DNA of 64,000 nt, taken from Pseudomonas gingeri. GTDB taxonomy: Bacteria; Pseudomonadota; Gammaproteobacteria; Pseudomonadales; Pseudomonadaceae. The stretch's first letter is position 1; each line of letters opens with the position of its first letter. Shown in pieces: positions 1 through 7,686 of this stretch. The position numbers were made by a program, and so were the translations under genes. Below the pieces are notes generated by a model. The model was not told where the DNA came from. It saw only the letters and a program-made list of their open reading frames with translations, and made no database searches. Where the stretch lies: the NCBI RefSeq assembly GCF_013385635.1, contig NZ_JACAPR010000008.1, forward strand, positions 62,001 through 126,000. The letters run 5' to 3'.

Positions 1-799
1 AGGTACGTTCCTGCAGCACGCGCAGCAGCTTGACCTGCATCGGCAGCGGCATGTCGCCGATTTCGTCGAGGAACAGGGTACCGCCGTTGGCCAGCTCGAA
101 ACGCCCGGCACGACTGGTGATGGCACCGGTGAAGGCGCCCTTCTCGTGGCCGAACAGCTCGCTTTCCAGCAGCTCCGCGGGAATCGCCCCGCAGTTGACC
201 GGAACGAACGGCGCGTCGCGACGCTTGGAGTGATAGTGCAGGTTGCGCGCCACCACTTCCTTGCCGGTGCCCGACTCGCCGAGGATCAGCACGCTGGCGT
301 CGGTATCGGCTACCTGCTGCATCATCTGGCGTACGTGCTGGATGGCACGGCTGGTGCCGACCAGGCTGCGGAACAGGTTCGGCTCGCGCTGACGACCACG
401 CTCGCGGGCCTGGTCATACATCTCGCGATAGACCTGGGCACGGTGCAGGGAGTCGAGCAGCTTGCTGTAGCTGGGCGGCATTTCCAGGCTGGAAAGCACC
501 CGGCGACGCAGGTCTTCGGGAAGGTCGGTGGAAGTATTTTCACCCAAAAGCAGAACCGGAAGGAACTCATCCCAGGTTCCGAGTGTCTTTAACAGGCCCG
601 ATAGCCCCGACGGCGCATTGACTGTCCCGATCAGGACACAAAGCACCTCGCGGCTGGAAGTCAAAGAGTCGACCGCCTGTTGCCAGTCAAGACTGCCACA
701 GGACAGATTTTCTTCGCCGAGAAAATTTAAAATCACCGCCAGGTCACGGCGGCGAACGCTATCGTCATCGATCAGCAGAATTTTGGTTTCACGCCACAT
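1..799 (-). CDS. fleQ: Flagellar master regulator FleQ (5' part; runs off the window)
   Basis: FleQ is the enhancer-binding activator of sigma-54 flagellar genes and also a c-di-GMP-responsive repressor of exopolysaccharide genes. The first 266 codons are visible. They begin [20 protein letters not shown], a FleQ-type receiver-like domain (about 1-120). A AAA+ domain follows, with Walker A GESGTGKE, the sigma-54 contact motif GAFTGA and Walker B-like LFLDEIGD. The remaining AAA+ core and the C-terminal helix-turn-helix lie beyond base 1. It sits directly downstream of fliST, as in other Pseudomonas. The identification is firm because the N-terminal sequence is characteristic of FleQ rather than of FleR or other NtrC-class activators. 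Confidence 0.95.
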   Translation of the reverse strand, partial: MWRETKILLIDDDSVRRRDLAVILNFLGEENLSCGSLDWQQAVDSLTSSREVLCVLIGTVNAPSGLSGLLKTLGTWDEFLPVLLLGENTSTDLPEDLRRRVLSSLEMPPSYSKLLDSLHRAQVYREMYDQARERGRQREPNLFRSLVGTSRAIQHVRQMMQQVADTDASVLILGESGTGKEVVARNLHYHSKRRDAPFVPVNCGAIPAELLESELFGHEKGAFTGAITSRAGRFELANGGTLFLDEIGDMPLPMQVKLLRVLQERT

Positions 800-970
800 G
801 CAATAGCAACTTCCCTAGTCAACTCGATGCCCGGGATGGGTGGGCAAGCTAGACGCCCGAGGTGGGATATCACCTTCAAAGACGACTTGAACCTGAAAAA
901 CAGCACTAGTTAAGTCAAAAATTCGTACGCAGTCAAATTTATGGCGCAATACGCTTCGATTAACCCTGCG
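800..970 (-). promoter_or_regulatory. fleQ upstream region with a possible sigma-70 promoter
   Basis: This 171-base AT-rich gap separates the fliT stop from the fleQ start. On the minus strand a TTGACT hexamer is followed 17 bases later by TTAACT, which could be a poor sigma-70 promoter (the -10 matches TATAAT at only 3 of 6). No sigma-54 or sigma-28 signature was seen. That fits the known position of fleQ at the top of the flagellar hierarchy. Exact promoter bases are uncertain. Confidence 0.3.
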
Positions 971-1267
971 TTAACCGAACAGATGGTAAACCTTTGCCGC
1001 GTTCTGTGCTTGCTGGATCTGTTGCATCTCGTCGACTATCGCCTGTCTTTCCGCCATCGCCGTTTCCAGCAACTCACGATAGACGTGCAGCAGCTCTTCC
1101 AGGCTGCTGCGCAAGGCGTCTTCATCCAGTGAAGCCTCGTTGAGCACGTCTTCCATGCAGGCACGACAGGCCAGGTCCAACTGGGCAATGCTTCCCCAGT
1201 CGCGCTCGGCCAAGGCCCTGACAAGGGCTTCGCGGGTATCCTGGATACGCTGCAGTACGAGGTTCAT
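971..1267 (-). CDS. fliT: Flagellar export chaperone FliT-like
   Basis: A 98-residue helical protein starting MNLVLQRIQDTREALVRALA. It occupies the slot between fliS and fleQ that holds fliT (also called fleP) in Pseudomonas. FliT proteins are small cytoplasmic helical chaperones, classically for the filament cap protein FliD. I chose the ATG at 1267 because AAGGAGTCC lies six bases upstream; a longer reading frame would overlap fliS. It follows fliS by 13 bases, so the two are very probably co-transcribed. The family is poorly conserved, so the call rests on size, predicted helicity and position. Confidence 0.75.
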   Translation of the reverse strand: MNLVLQRIQDTREALVRALAERDWGSIAQLDLACRACMEDVLNEASLDEDALRSSLEELLHVYRELLETAMAERQAIVDEMQQIQQAQNAAKVYHLFG

Positions 1268-1280
1268 GAAGATGGACTCC

Positions 1281-1676
1281 TTAAAACTGTGGACCCGGGG
1301 TGCCGATGGCGTCCCAGCCCTCTTTGACCGTGCTGAGCAGGCCTGAGACTTCATCCAGGATCTTCGGATCGGACTTGATATTGGCCTCGGCCAGACGCTT
1401 CATCATGTAGGTGTAGAGGCTATCCAGGTCAGCGAGCGCATCCGCCTGTTTCTCCAGATCCAGGCCTTCGCGCAAGCCGCCGACAATGCCGATGGCCTTG
1501 CCGATCGCCACGCCTTTGGCGGGAATATCCTTGCGCTCTATGGCGCCCTTGGCCTGTGCGATGCGATCCAGGCCACCCTCCATCAGCATTTGTACCAGGC
1601 GGTGAGGACTGGCCTCGGAAGTCTGTGCTTGAGCACCCACCTTCTGATATTGCCGAAGGGCTAGCATCGGGTTCAT
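1281..1676 (-). CDS. fliS: Flagellin export chaperone FliS
   Basis: A 131-residue four-helix chaperone that binds the C-terminal D0 helix of flagellin and stops it polymerising in the cytoplasm. Family features visible are the N-terminal ALRQYQKV segment, SPHRLVQMLMEGGLDRIAQAKG (HRLVQMLMEGG is typical) and the DSLYTYMMKRLAEAN helix. Length is normal. It has its own sigma-28-type promoter (1716-1742) and a terminator behind fliD, so it need not depend on fliD transcription. fliT follows immediately. Confidence 0.95.
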   Translation of the reverse strand: MNPMLALRQYQKVGAQAQTSEASPHRLVQMLMEGGLDRIAQAKGAIERKDIPAKGVAIGKAIGIVGGLREGLDLEKQADALADLDSLYTYMMKRLAEANIKSDPKILDEVSGLLSTVKEGWDAIGTPGPQF

Positions 1677-1715
1677 GTTCTACCTCGTCACAACTCAAGA
1701 GTTCGTATACCCAGT

Positions 1716-1742
1716 GTATCGCCTTTGAGTCAAAAAACTTTA
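1716..1742 (-). promoter_or_regulatory. Sigma-28 (FliA) promoter of fliST
   Basis: On the minus strand the sequence reads TAAAGTTT, an 11-base spacer, then GGCGATAC. The E. coli FliA consensus is TAAAGTTT-N11-GCCGATAA, so the -35 matches 8/8, the spacer is exact and the -10 matches 6/8. It lies 40 bases before the fliS ATG and downstream of the fliD terminator. Confidence 0.75.
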
Positions 1743-1753
1743 ACCCAAAAGGC

Positions 1754-1790
1754 AAAAACCCGGCGCGCGATAAAGCGTAGCCGGGTTTTT
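1754..1790 (-). terminator. Rho-independent terminator of fliD
   Basis: An 11-base inverted repeat (AAAAACCCGGC / GCCGGGTTTTT) ends in a T run on the minus strand. It sits just after the fliD stop codon and before the fliS promoter. The T/A symmetry would also let it work on the opposite strand. Confidence 0.8.
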
Positions 1791-1806
1791 GGCGTCAGCC
1801 CGAGAA

Positions 1807-3279
1807 CTAGCTGGACTTCTGCGCGTTCAGGGAACTGAAGAACGAGGTGATACTGTTCGCCGTCGCCTTCATTTGCCCGACCAGCAGGTCCATGGCGTTG
1901 TATTTGGCGGTCAAGGTTGTCGTCAGGCTCTTGACCCGCGCGTCCAGTGCCGATTGTTGGCTCAACAGGCTCTTGGCCGTGCTCTGATAGCTGGTGTTGC
2001 GCTGATCGAGCATGCCGCCCAGGCGCAGACCGGTGGAAAGCGGTGTACCCAGATACGGGTTCAGCGCATTGCTCATGCGCGACAACAGGCCGTTGGTGGA
2101 GTTGGTACCGTTGAACAACTGCTGCACCTGACCGCTCATGCCATTGGTGGACATGGCCTTGTTGAAGGCGGCAGTGTCCAGGGCAAGGTTGCCGGAGTTG
2201 CTGGCGTCATTACCCGCCACGGTCAACACTCCAAGCTGCGACAGCACAGCCAGTGGGCCACCCGCGCCCGTAGCCGTGAGCTGACTACGGATATCGGAGA
2301 TCAGCGAGCGCGGCATGGAGTCGCCGGTGAAGGCTGCCGCTACCGTCAGGTTGCCATCGGCATCCGCGGTCGCCTTGGACAGGCTGTTGATGGTATTCAT
2401 CAGGGTGTTATAGGAGTCGATGAACGACTGGATCGAAGTCTGCAACCCCGACGTATTGGTCGTCACAGCCACGTTCGAGGTTCCGGGAGGCGTGCCGGCG
2501 TCAGCCGAAACCAGATTCATCGTAACGCCGCTGATCGCCCCGGTAACCGTATTGCTCTTGCTGGAAACAGCCAGGCCGTCGACCGTCAGATTGGCATTCT
2601 TGGCAATCCCGGTGACAGCCCCTGAACTCGAGGCAGAAGGGTTCGCCCCCATCTCTTGGGTACCATCGATTTCCAACCCGGCGATACCACTGACCGTCAG
2701 ATCGGAACCCGCGCCCGTCTTGTTCGAGCTGATGACCAGACGCGCCGAACCCGAGCTGTCGGTCACGATGTTGGCCGATATACCGTTGGCGCCCTGGGCC
2801 GAGTTGATTGCATCCCGGGTGCTCTGCAACGTGGCATTGGCCGGAATCGGGACATTGTAATCAGTGCCATTTTGACTGATTTTCAGGGTACCACTCGGAA
2901 TGGCACTGGACGCACCGCCGGCAAAAGAAGCACTGGCTACTTTCGAACTGGTGGCCAGGTTCTTGACGACAACCGTGTAGCTGCCCGCGACCGCCGTATT
3001 GTCGGAAGTGACCGTCATCACCGACGAAGCACTCGATGTCGCGGCATAACCCGCGAATGCCGGGGTCGTCGCGCTGCTCAGCGTGGTCAGCGTCGCCTGA
3101 AACGCAGCCAGCGCACTCTTCAGAGAAGCGATGCCGGAAATCTTCAGCGTGTTGGTTTTCGTCGCGCTATCGATCTGCGTCTGCTTGGCCGATTTGTCGG
3201 CGTTCACCAGCGCAGTCACGATGGAACCGATGTCCAGGCCGGAGCCTAAGCCCGTGCCCGGTAGAATTGGACTTGCCAT
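1807..3279 (-). CDS. fliD: Flagellar filament cap protein FliD (HAP2)
   Basis: A 490-residue cap protein that pentamerises at the filament tip and inserts exported flagellin. It starts MASPILPGTGLGSGLDIGSIV, the conserved FliD N-terminus, followed by a Thr/Ser/Ala-rich variable middle. The C-terminal helical segment (about 415-490) contains LLSQQSALDARVKSLTTTL, a coiled-coil region needed for cap assembly. AGGGAGAGG precedes the ATG. It lies between flaG and fliS and ends at a clear terminator. In P. aeruginosa FliD also acts as a mucin adhesin; whether that applies here cannot be told from sequence. Confidence 0.95.
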   Translation of the reverse strand: MASPILPGTGLGSGLDIGSIVTALVNADKSAKQTQIDSATKTNTLKISGIASLKSALAAFQATLTTLSSATTPAFAGYAATSSASSVMTVTSDNTAVAGSYTVVVKNLATSSKVASASFAGGASSAIPSGTLKISQNGTDYNVPIPANATLQSTRDAINSAQGANGISANIVTDSSGSARLVISSNKTGAGSDLTVSGIAGLEIDGTQEMGANPSASSSGAVTGIAKNANLTVDGLAVSSKSNTVTGAISGVTMNLVSADAGTPPGTSNVAVTTNTSGLQTSIQSFIDSYNTLMNTINSLSKATADADGNLTVAAAFTGDSMPRSLISDIRSQLTATGAGGPLAVLSQLGVLTVAGNDASNSGNLALDTAAFNKAMSTNGMSGQVQQLFNGTNSTNGLLSRMSNALNPYLGTPLSTGLRLGGMLDQRNTSYQSTAKSLLSQQSALDARVKSLTTTLTAKYNAMDLLVGQMKATANSITSFFSSLNAQKSS

Positions 3280-3340
3280 TTGCCTCTCCCTTCAGATTGC
3301 TGCCGGTCTTTTGACCTTTACCAGCGCCCCAAGAACCCAC

Positions 3341-3357
3341 AAACACTATTCATGCCA
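3341..3357 (-). promoter_or_regulatory. Possible sigma-54 promoter of fliD
   Basis: On the minus strand TGGCATG, four bases, then GTGTT resembles TGGCACG-N4-TTGCA. The -24 element is good, but the -12 GC is GT here. It lies about 62 bases before the fliD start, just after flaG. P. aeruginosa fliD is FleQ/RpoN dependent, which makes the placement plausible. Confidence 0.4.
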
Positions 3358-3361
3358 GCTA

Positions 3362-3730
3362 TCAGACTTTGGCGTCGAACAACACGTGACTGGCATTGCT
3401 GAGGCTATCTGCCAGTTTGAGCGCTTCCGCGGAGGGGATCTGTCGCACCACTTCGCCCGTTTCGCTGGCGATCACCTTGACGATGACCTTTCCGGAATGC
3501 TCGTCTATGGAGAACTCCAGGTTGCGTTTGATCGACTGTACGAATTTCTCGATCTCCTGCACCGCCAACTTCAGCTTGTCGTCATCCGAGCCCTGGCTTT
3601 TATCCGCCGCCGGATCAGCAACACTGGCGACTTGAGGAGCGGCCTGAGGCGCCTCTGGCGGTTTATCGGTCACAGTGGTCGCTGGCTTGGGAGCCGGATA
3701 AGACAAGTTAAGCTTCACGCTCATGTCCAT
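3362..3730 (-). CDS. flaG: Flagellar protein FlaG
   Basis: FlaG-family protein of about 122 residues. It has a low-complexity Pro/Ala N-terminal half and a conserved C-terminal domain containing ...IKRNLEFSIDEHSGKVIVKVI and RQIPSAEALKLAD (roughly residues 65-110). FlaG influences filament length, and the gene usually lies between fliC and fliD as here. Three ATGs (3736, 3730, 3724) and a GTG (3739) cluster at the start. AGGAGG at 3739-3744 is eight bases from the ATG at 3730, the best spacing, so that start is preferred. Product is MDMSVKLNLSYP... from there. Confidence 0.88.
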   Translation of the reverse strand: MDMSVKLNLSYPAPKPATTVTDKPPEAPQAAPQVASVADPAADKSQGSDDDKLKLAVQEIEKFVQSIKRNLEFSIDEHSGKVIVKVIASETGEVVRQIPSAEALKLADSLSNASHVLFDAKV

Positions 3731-3803
3731 GTCCATCACCTCCTAACGTAAAAAAGCGAGAGAGCGCGACCAGCACACTCCCCCGCCGAAACTCATTCCG
3801 AAA

Positions 3804-4655
3804 TTACTGAAGCAGCTTCAGTACAGCGGAAGGCAGTTGGTTAGCCTGGGCCAGAACAGAGGTGGAAGCCTGTTGCAGGGTCTGCTGCTTGGTCAGGTTA
3901 GCAGTTTCTGCGGCGAAGTCGGTGTCTTGTACGCGACCTTGTGCAGCAGTGGTGTTTTCGTTGATGTTCTGCAAGTTCTGGATGGTGCTGGTCAGACGGT
4001 TCTGCGAAGCACCGAGGCTGGCACGGGTAGCACCGATGGCAGCGATTGCAGCGTCGATCGCGGTGATCGCGTTGTCGATGTTCGAAGCGGCGGCGGCGGA
4101 GGTCGCACCGGTCAGAACTACAGTACCGCTACCTACCGACAGGCTGGCGGCGTCGAACTTGGAGCTCAGTACCAGGTCGATGTGGTTGGCCGAACCGGTG
4201 TTGGCGCCGACTTGCAGGGTCACAGTACCAGCCGAGCCGTCCAGCAGGTTCTTGCCGTTCAGGTTGGTGGCAGCCGAGATACGAGTCAATTCGTCAGACA
4301 TCTGAGCGAATTCAGCGTTGGTAGCGGTCTGGTCAGCAGTACCGTTGGTACCGTTACGTGCTTTAACAGCCAGTTCACGCATACGCTGCAGGATGTCGGT
4401 CGAAGCTTGCAGAGCGCCTTCAGCGGTCTGGGCTACGGAGATACCGTCGTTGGCGTTCTGGATGGCCTGGGTGTTACCGCGGATCTGGGCACCCATACGG
4501 TTGGAGATCTGCAGGCCGGCGGCGTCGTCTTTGGCGCTGTTGATTTTCAGGCCGGAAGACAGGCGCTGCATGGAGGTAGACAGGGCATCGGAAGCGCGGT
4601 TCAGGTTCTTCTGAACGTTCAACGACGTGGTGTTGGTGTTTACTGTTAAAGCCAT
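3804..4655 (-). CDS. fliC: Flagellin FliC (short type)
   Basis: Filament subunit of 283 residues. Conserved D0/D1 segments at the N-terminus (MALTVNTNTTSLNVQKNLN) and C-terminus (ending LPSAVLKLLQ) flank a very short Ala/Thr/Ser-rich centre (about 145-205). There is essentially no D2/D3 domain. Its Ser and Thr residues are the likely glycan acceptors for the adjoining island. The region equivalent to flg22 (residues 30-51) keeps the KDDAAGLQI core but has SGLK where the classical epitope has TGSR. GAGGATTT precedes the ATG. It is driven by its own sigma-28 promoter, and flaG follows. Confidence 0.97.
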   Translation of the reverse strand: MALTVNTNTTSLNVQKNLNRASDALSTSMQRLSSGLKINSAKDDAAGLQISNRMGAQIRGNTQAIQNANDGISVAQTAEGALQASTDILQRMRELAVKARNGTNGTADQTATNAEFAQMSDELTRISAATNLNGKNLLDGSAGTVTLQVGANTGSANHIDLVLSSKFDAASLSVGSGTVVLTGATSAAAASNIDNAITAIDAAIAAIGATRASLGASQNRLTSTIQNLQNINENTTAAQGRVQDTDFAAETANLTKQQTLQQASTSVLAQANQLPSAVLKLLQ

Positions 4656-4735
4656 GACGAAATCCTCGTTGGTTGGGTACTGCGGCTTCCGGCCCTGGCA
4701 ACCGCCGGGTGTGGCCTAGAGAACCTTCGTAATAG

Positions 4736-4762
4736 TTATCGTCGGGATAGCAGGTTGCTTGA
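4736..4762 (-). promoter_or_regulatory. Sigma-28 (FliA) promoter of fliC
   Basis: Minus strand: TCAAGCAA, an 11-base spacer, then GACGATAA. The -10 matches GCCGATAA at 7/8, and TCAAG is the usual Pseudomonas FliA -35 core. It gives a leader of about 70 bases before fliC. Confidence 0.8.
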
Positions 4763-4886
4763 GGGCTTTTTTCAAAAATTTTGCCATCAACCTGCCACCC
4801 CTCGAAAAACAAGGGCTTAGCGCACACCCACGAGGGAAAAATGGCGCCAGAGAATTGCCCGCAAACCGATTTTTTCCACCAGGACC

Positions 4887-5159
4887 TCAACGACTCGCCT
4901 GGACCGCCCCCAGCAGTTCCACCATTTCGTATTGCAGGGTATCCGCCAGCCCCAACCAGTCCTGACGTTCCTGGCAGCCGAGCATCAGCAACAATAATTG
5001 TGTCCATACCTGCTGGTGCTCGGACGATGCGTCGAGCAACAACGCCTGGACGCCATCGAACAACTCGACCATCAACAGTGCCGCTTCGACATCGCGCCCG
5101 AAGCGGAACAATGCCGAACAACGCCCGGCTTCATGGATGCTGTACTCGAAGGATTTCAT
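4887..5159 (-). CDS. Small conserved-position protein between maf and fliC, function unknown
   Basis: I do not recognise this 90-residue protein. It starts MKSFEYSIHEAGRCSALFRF and is predicted mostly helical and amphipathic, with a Leu-rich stretch TQLLLLMLGCQERQDWLGLAD. It has no signal peptide. Its ATG overlaps the maf stop codon (ATGA at 5156-5159), so it is translationally coupled to the flagellin glycosyltransferase and is the last gene before fliC. Size, helicity and position would suit an export- or modification-related helper of flagellin, comparable with FliS/FliT-type chaperones, but this is inference only. Confidence 0.75.
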   Translation of the reverse strand: MKSFEYSIHEAGRCSALFRFGRDVEAALLMVELFDGVQALLLDASSEHQQVWTQLLLLMLGCQERQDWLGLADTLQYEMVELLGAVQASR

Positions 5160-6448
5160 TGGACGAACTCCTGGTCGAAGCCGGTACCGATGATCCGCGC
5201 GCCCGCACGACTGCTGTTGAGGAAGCTGACCTGCGGATGCCTGGCGATATAACGCTCCAGCTCACAGAGGTAACGGCGGAAATTCAACTGTGTCCTGACC
5301 CGCTGGCCATTGCCGTCCTGTACCCAGTAACGGGCCTCGTCGACGCCCGGGCCGAGTTCGCCATCCTTCCAGCCGGCATGGGTCCTGTTCATGGGAAAGG
5401 CGAAGTCGGCGCCAAACAGCGTCACGGTCGCGGCACCCATCTTCACCGCCAGGTCCACGGCCGGGTGCAGGACACTGCCACCGACATACAGCACGCCCCG
5501 CCCGACCTGCTGGCGAACCGTCTCATAGACAGGGCTGAGGGAATAAGCCCCATAACGCGGCCCCTTCCAGGCTTCCAGCACCTGAGGATCGCTCATCGGC
5601 ATATAGACCAGCGGAATAGCCGCGGACGCCTCCGGCGGCAGATGCCGGAAGCCGATGCGCTTATCCACACTTACCACGAAGTCAGGCCGGATACCTTGCT
5701 CGCACAACGGCCGGTAGGCGGTATCGACGCTGATGAACAATGGTCGCTGCACCTGCTCACGTACAGCCCGCAACTTGTCGAACTGCTGCTCCAGGCTCGG
5801 CCCCGTACCGATCACATAGATGTGCTGCCCCGGCCGCGTCGCAAACAATTGTGCGACATCGCGATCAGCGGCAAAAATCTCATGAGTGTCCTGCAAGCGC
5901 TGGAGGATATCCGGGGATTGCGGGTCGAACTCACGATTGTTGAAACTCAGGTGCACCTCGCCGACCAGGCGATCGCGCATCCTGGCGTTGAAATCGTCGG
6001 CCAGCACCAGTTCCGCCGGCAGGGCAAAAAACGGAAAGAGGATTTCCGCGTGATCGGCGGCATAACTCAACTCGACCCGTGGATCGGCAAGCCACTGGCC
6101 CTGCTCCAACAACCCGAGCACCTGCTTGAACAGCGCGCCATTGAGAATATGCACAGCGAGACGCTGCAAACCCGGCGCCTCCAGCAAGACCTGCTGCAAG
6201 TCGCCCAGCCCGGTACCATAGACATGCAGCTGCGCGCTGCCAGGCGGCAGGCTGGAGGCCTGCAGGCGCGCCTCGGCCAACCGGTCATGGCGGCTGGTCA
6301 GTTGCACACCGCCGACACTCAGCGTCGAACCCTGCCCTTCGACCAGCTCCAGCGCCAGACTATCGCCATCCTCGGCCAGCAGACGGGGCAGCAACCCCGG
6401 CCAGCGCGCCTCGATGATCCGTGCATTCAGCTCAAAGCTATCGCTCAT
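5156..6448 (-). CDS. maf: Maf-family flagellin nonulosonic acid transferase (DUF115)
   Basis: Motility accessory factor of 430 residues. Maf proteins transfer CMP-activated nonulosonic acids such as pseudaminic acid to Ser/Thr of flagellin in the cytoplasm before export. The central DUF115/MAF_flag10 domain is visible from about residue 205, with IYVIGTGPSLE, ISVDTAYRPL, RPDFVVSVDKR and YVGGSVLHPAVDLAVKMGA...LFGADFAF. The N-terminal ~170 residues are the variable flagellin-recognition part. GAGCGAGG precedes the ATG. A complete Pse pathway lies upstream and flagellin downstream, which supports the role. A terminator in front of it (6472-6510) suggests it has a promoter of its own or relies on read-through. 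Confidence 0.88.
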   Translation of the reverse strand: MSDSFELNARIIEARWPGLLPRLLAEDGDSLALELVEGQGSTLSVGGVQLTSRHDRLAEARLQASSLPPGSAQLHVYGTGLGDLQQVLLEAPGLQRLAVHILNGALFKQVLGLLEQGQWLADPRVELSYAADHAEILFPFFALPAELVLADDFNARMRDRLVGEVHLSFNNREFDPQSPDILQRLQDTHEIFAADRDVAQLFATRPGQHIYVIGTGPSLEQQFDKLRAVREQVQRPLFISVDTAYRPLCEQGIRPDFVVSVDKRIGFRHLPPEASAAIPLVYMPMSDPQVLEAWKGPRYGAYSLSPVYETVRQQVGRGVLYVGGSVLHPAVDLAVKMGAATVTLFGADFAFPMNRTHAGWKDGELGPGVDEARYWVQDGNGQRVRTQLNFRRYLCELERYIARHPQVSFLNSSRAGARIIGTGFDQEFVQ

Positions 6449-6471
6449 GTCGCCTCGCTCAATATCCGCGC

Positions 6472-6510
6472 AAAAAAAATAGCGCTCAAGGTTAACGTAC
6501 CCGGAGCGCT
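6472..6510 (-). terminator. Rho-independent terminator between the KAS III gene and maf
   Basis: On the minus strand AGCGCTC, a 16-base loop, then GAGCGCT is followed by A and eight T residues. It lies after the KAS III stop codon and 24 bases before the maf start, so part of the upstream transcript should end here. Confidence 0.75.
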
Positions 6511-6529
6511 ACTTTGCAACCTTGTGGAA

Positions 6530-7456
6530 TCAAGGTCGATGAATGATCGCCGAGCCCCACGACAGGCCAACGCCGAAACCACTGAGGGCGACGCGCTTCC
6601 AGGTGGAATCCAGGACATGCTTCTCCAGCAGCAACGGAATGCTCGAAGACACGGTATTACCGGTCTCGACCATGTCCTTGATGAACTTCTCCGGCTCGCC
6701 CTCGAAACGACGCGCCACGGCATCGACAATCGCCGCGCTACCCTGGTGGATGCAGAACGCATCGATATCCGCCGTCTGCAGACCGGACTCATCAAGCAGC
6801 TCATGCAGATGCGCCGGGACTTTCAGCAGGGCAAAGTTGAACACCTGGCGGCCGTTCATGAAGAACACCCCGTCGCTGACCTTCAGGTGCGGCGCGCCGG
6901 CACCGTCGGTACCGAACTTGGCCTTGCCCAACTGCCAGGGAGCGTCTTCGCCCATCCAGGTCGCGGTCGCGGCATCACCGAACAGCATGGTGGTATTGCG
7001 ATCTTCGGGATCGACGATCTTCGAATACGGGTCGGCGGTCACCAGCAGGCCGTTCTTCAGGCCGGCGGCCTCCATGAAGCCTTTCATGGCATAGATGCCA
7101 TAGACATAACCGGAACAGCCCAGGGAAATATCGAACGCCGCCACGGTGGTCGGCAGGCCGAGCTTGTCCTGGACAATGGCCGCGGTATGCGGCAGGCCTT
7201 CCTCGTCACCGTTCTGGGTGACGACGATCAGCGCATCGATGCTCTCGCGCTTGAGTTCGGGGTTGTTGGCGAACAAGGCGTTCACGGCTTCGACACACAG
7301 GTCCGAGGTTTCCTGCCCGGCGTCTTTGCGCGGCAGGAAGGCTGAACCGATCTTGCCCAGGATGAATTCTTCATCCTTGGCGAATTTGGCACCCTGGGCG
7401 TAGTTATCCACGCCGGCTGTCGGCACGTAACTGGCAATGCTTTTTATGCCAATCAT
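6530..7456 (-). CDS. Ketoacyl-ACP synthase III (FabH-like) of the flagellin glycosylation island
   Basis: A 308-residue thiolase-fold enzyme of the FabH class, which condenses an acyl-CoA starter with malonyl-ACP. The triad is intact: Cys114 in DISLGCSGYVYG, His237 in FCIHQGSAAIV and Asn267 in VETGNTVSSS. The chain is slightly shorter than E. coli FabH, and CIHQGSA replaces the usual PHQAN signature. This points to a specialised paralogue rather than the housekeeping enzyme. A 3-oxoacyl-ACP synthase III gene is also known in the flagellin glycosylation island of P. syringae. It may provide an acyl group for glycan decoration, but the substrate is unknown. Confidence 0.88.
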   Translation of the reverse strand: MIGIKSIASYVPTAGVDNYAQGAKFAKDEEFILGKIGSAFLPRKDAGQETSDLCVEAVNALFANNPELKRESIDALIVVTQNGDEEGLPHTAAIVQDKLGLPTTVAAFDISLGCSGYVYGIYAMKGFMEAAGLKNGLLVTADPYSKIVDPEDRNTTMLFGDAATATWMGEDAPWQLGKAKFGTDGAGAPHLKVSDGVFFMNGRQVFNFALLKVPAHLHELLDESGLQTADIDAFCIHQGSAAIVDAVARRFEGEPEKFIKDMVETGNTVSSSIPLLLEKHVLDSTWKRVALSGFGVGLSWGSAIIHRP

Positions 7457-7686
7457 TATGGCTTCCCAATAATAAACAGCTGAATATCACCGCTCGCAGG
7501 AATCGAGGGGCGCCGATCAACAGGGATTTGCCGCCCCTCCAAAATGGAGCGGAAACGGCGCAATCAAGGGGCAATCACCGACCGAAAAGGCTCAGGCGCC
7601 CGCATCCCCGGCAAATACAATACAGTGAAGATGCGCGTTATGACTCATAGGTCACGCTTATTTTGCCCGAATGCGTGCGCGAGGGG
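7457..7686. other. AT-richer gap between pseI and the KAS III gene
   Basis: About 230 bases without a supportable gene, in an otherwise tightly overlapping cluster, and lower in G+C than its surroundings. It holds an 8-base inverted repeat (GAGGGGCG at 7505-7512 with CGCCCCTC at 7532-7539) lacking a T tract. The size and composition suggest a promoter for the KAS III gene, but no convincing -35/-10, -24/-12 or FliA motif could be assigned. Confidence 0.4.

Noticed and set aside
3341..3357. A firm sigma-54 promoter for fliD
   Set aside because: Kept only as a low-confidence site because the -12 GC is replaced by GT.
4781..7345. An 854-residue plus-strand open frame opposite maf and KAS III
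   Set aside because: It is antisense to well-identified genes and has no recognisable domain; long antisense frames are expected from third-position G+C bias.
7505..7539. Inverted repeat GAGGGGCG/CGCCCCTC as a terminator of pseI
   Set aside because: Loop of 19 bases and no T tract on either strand.
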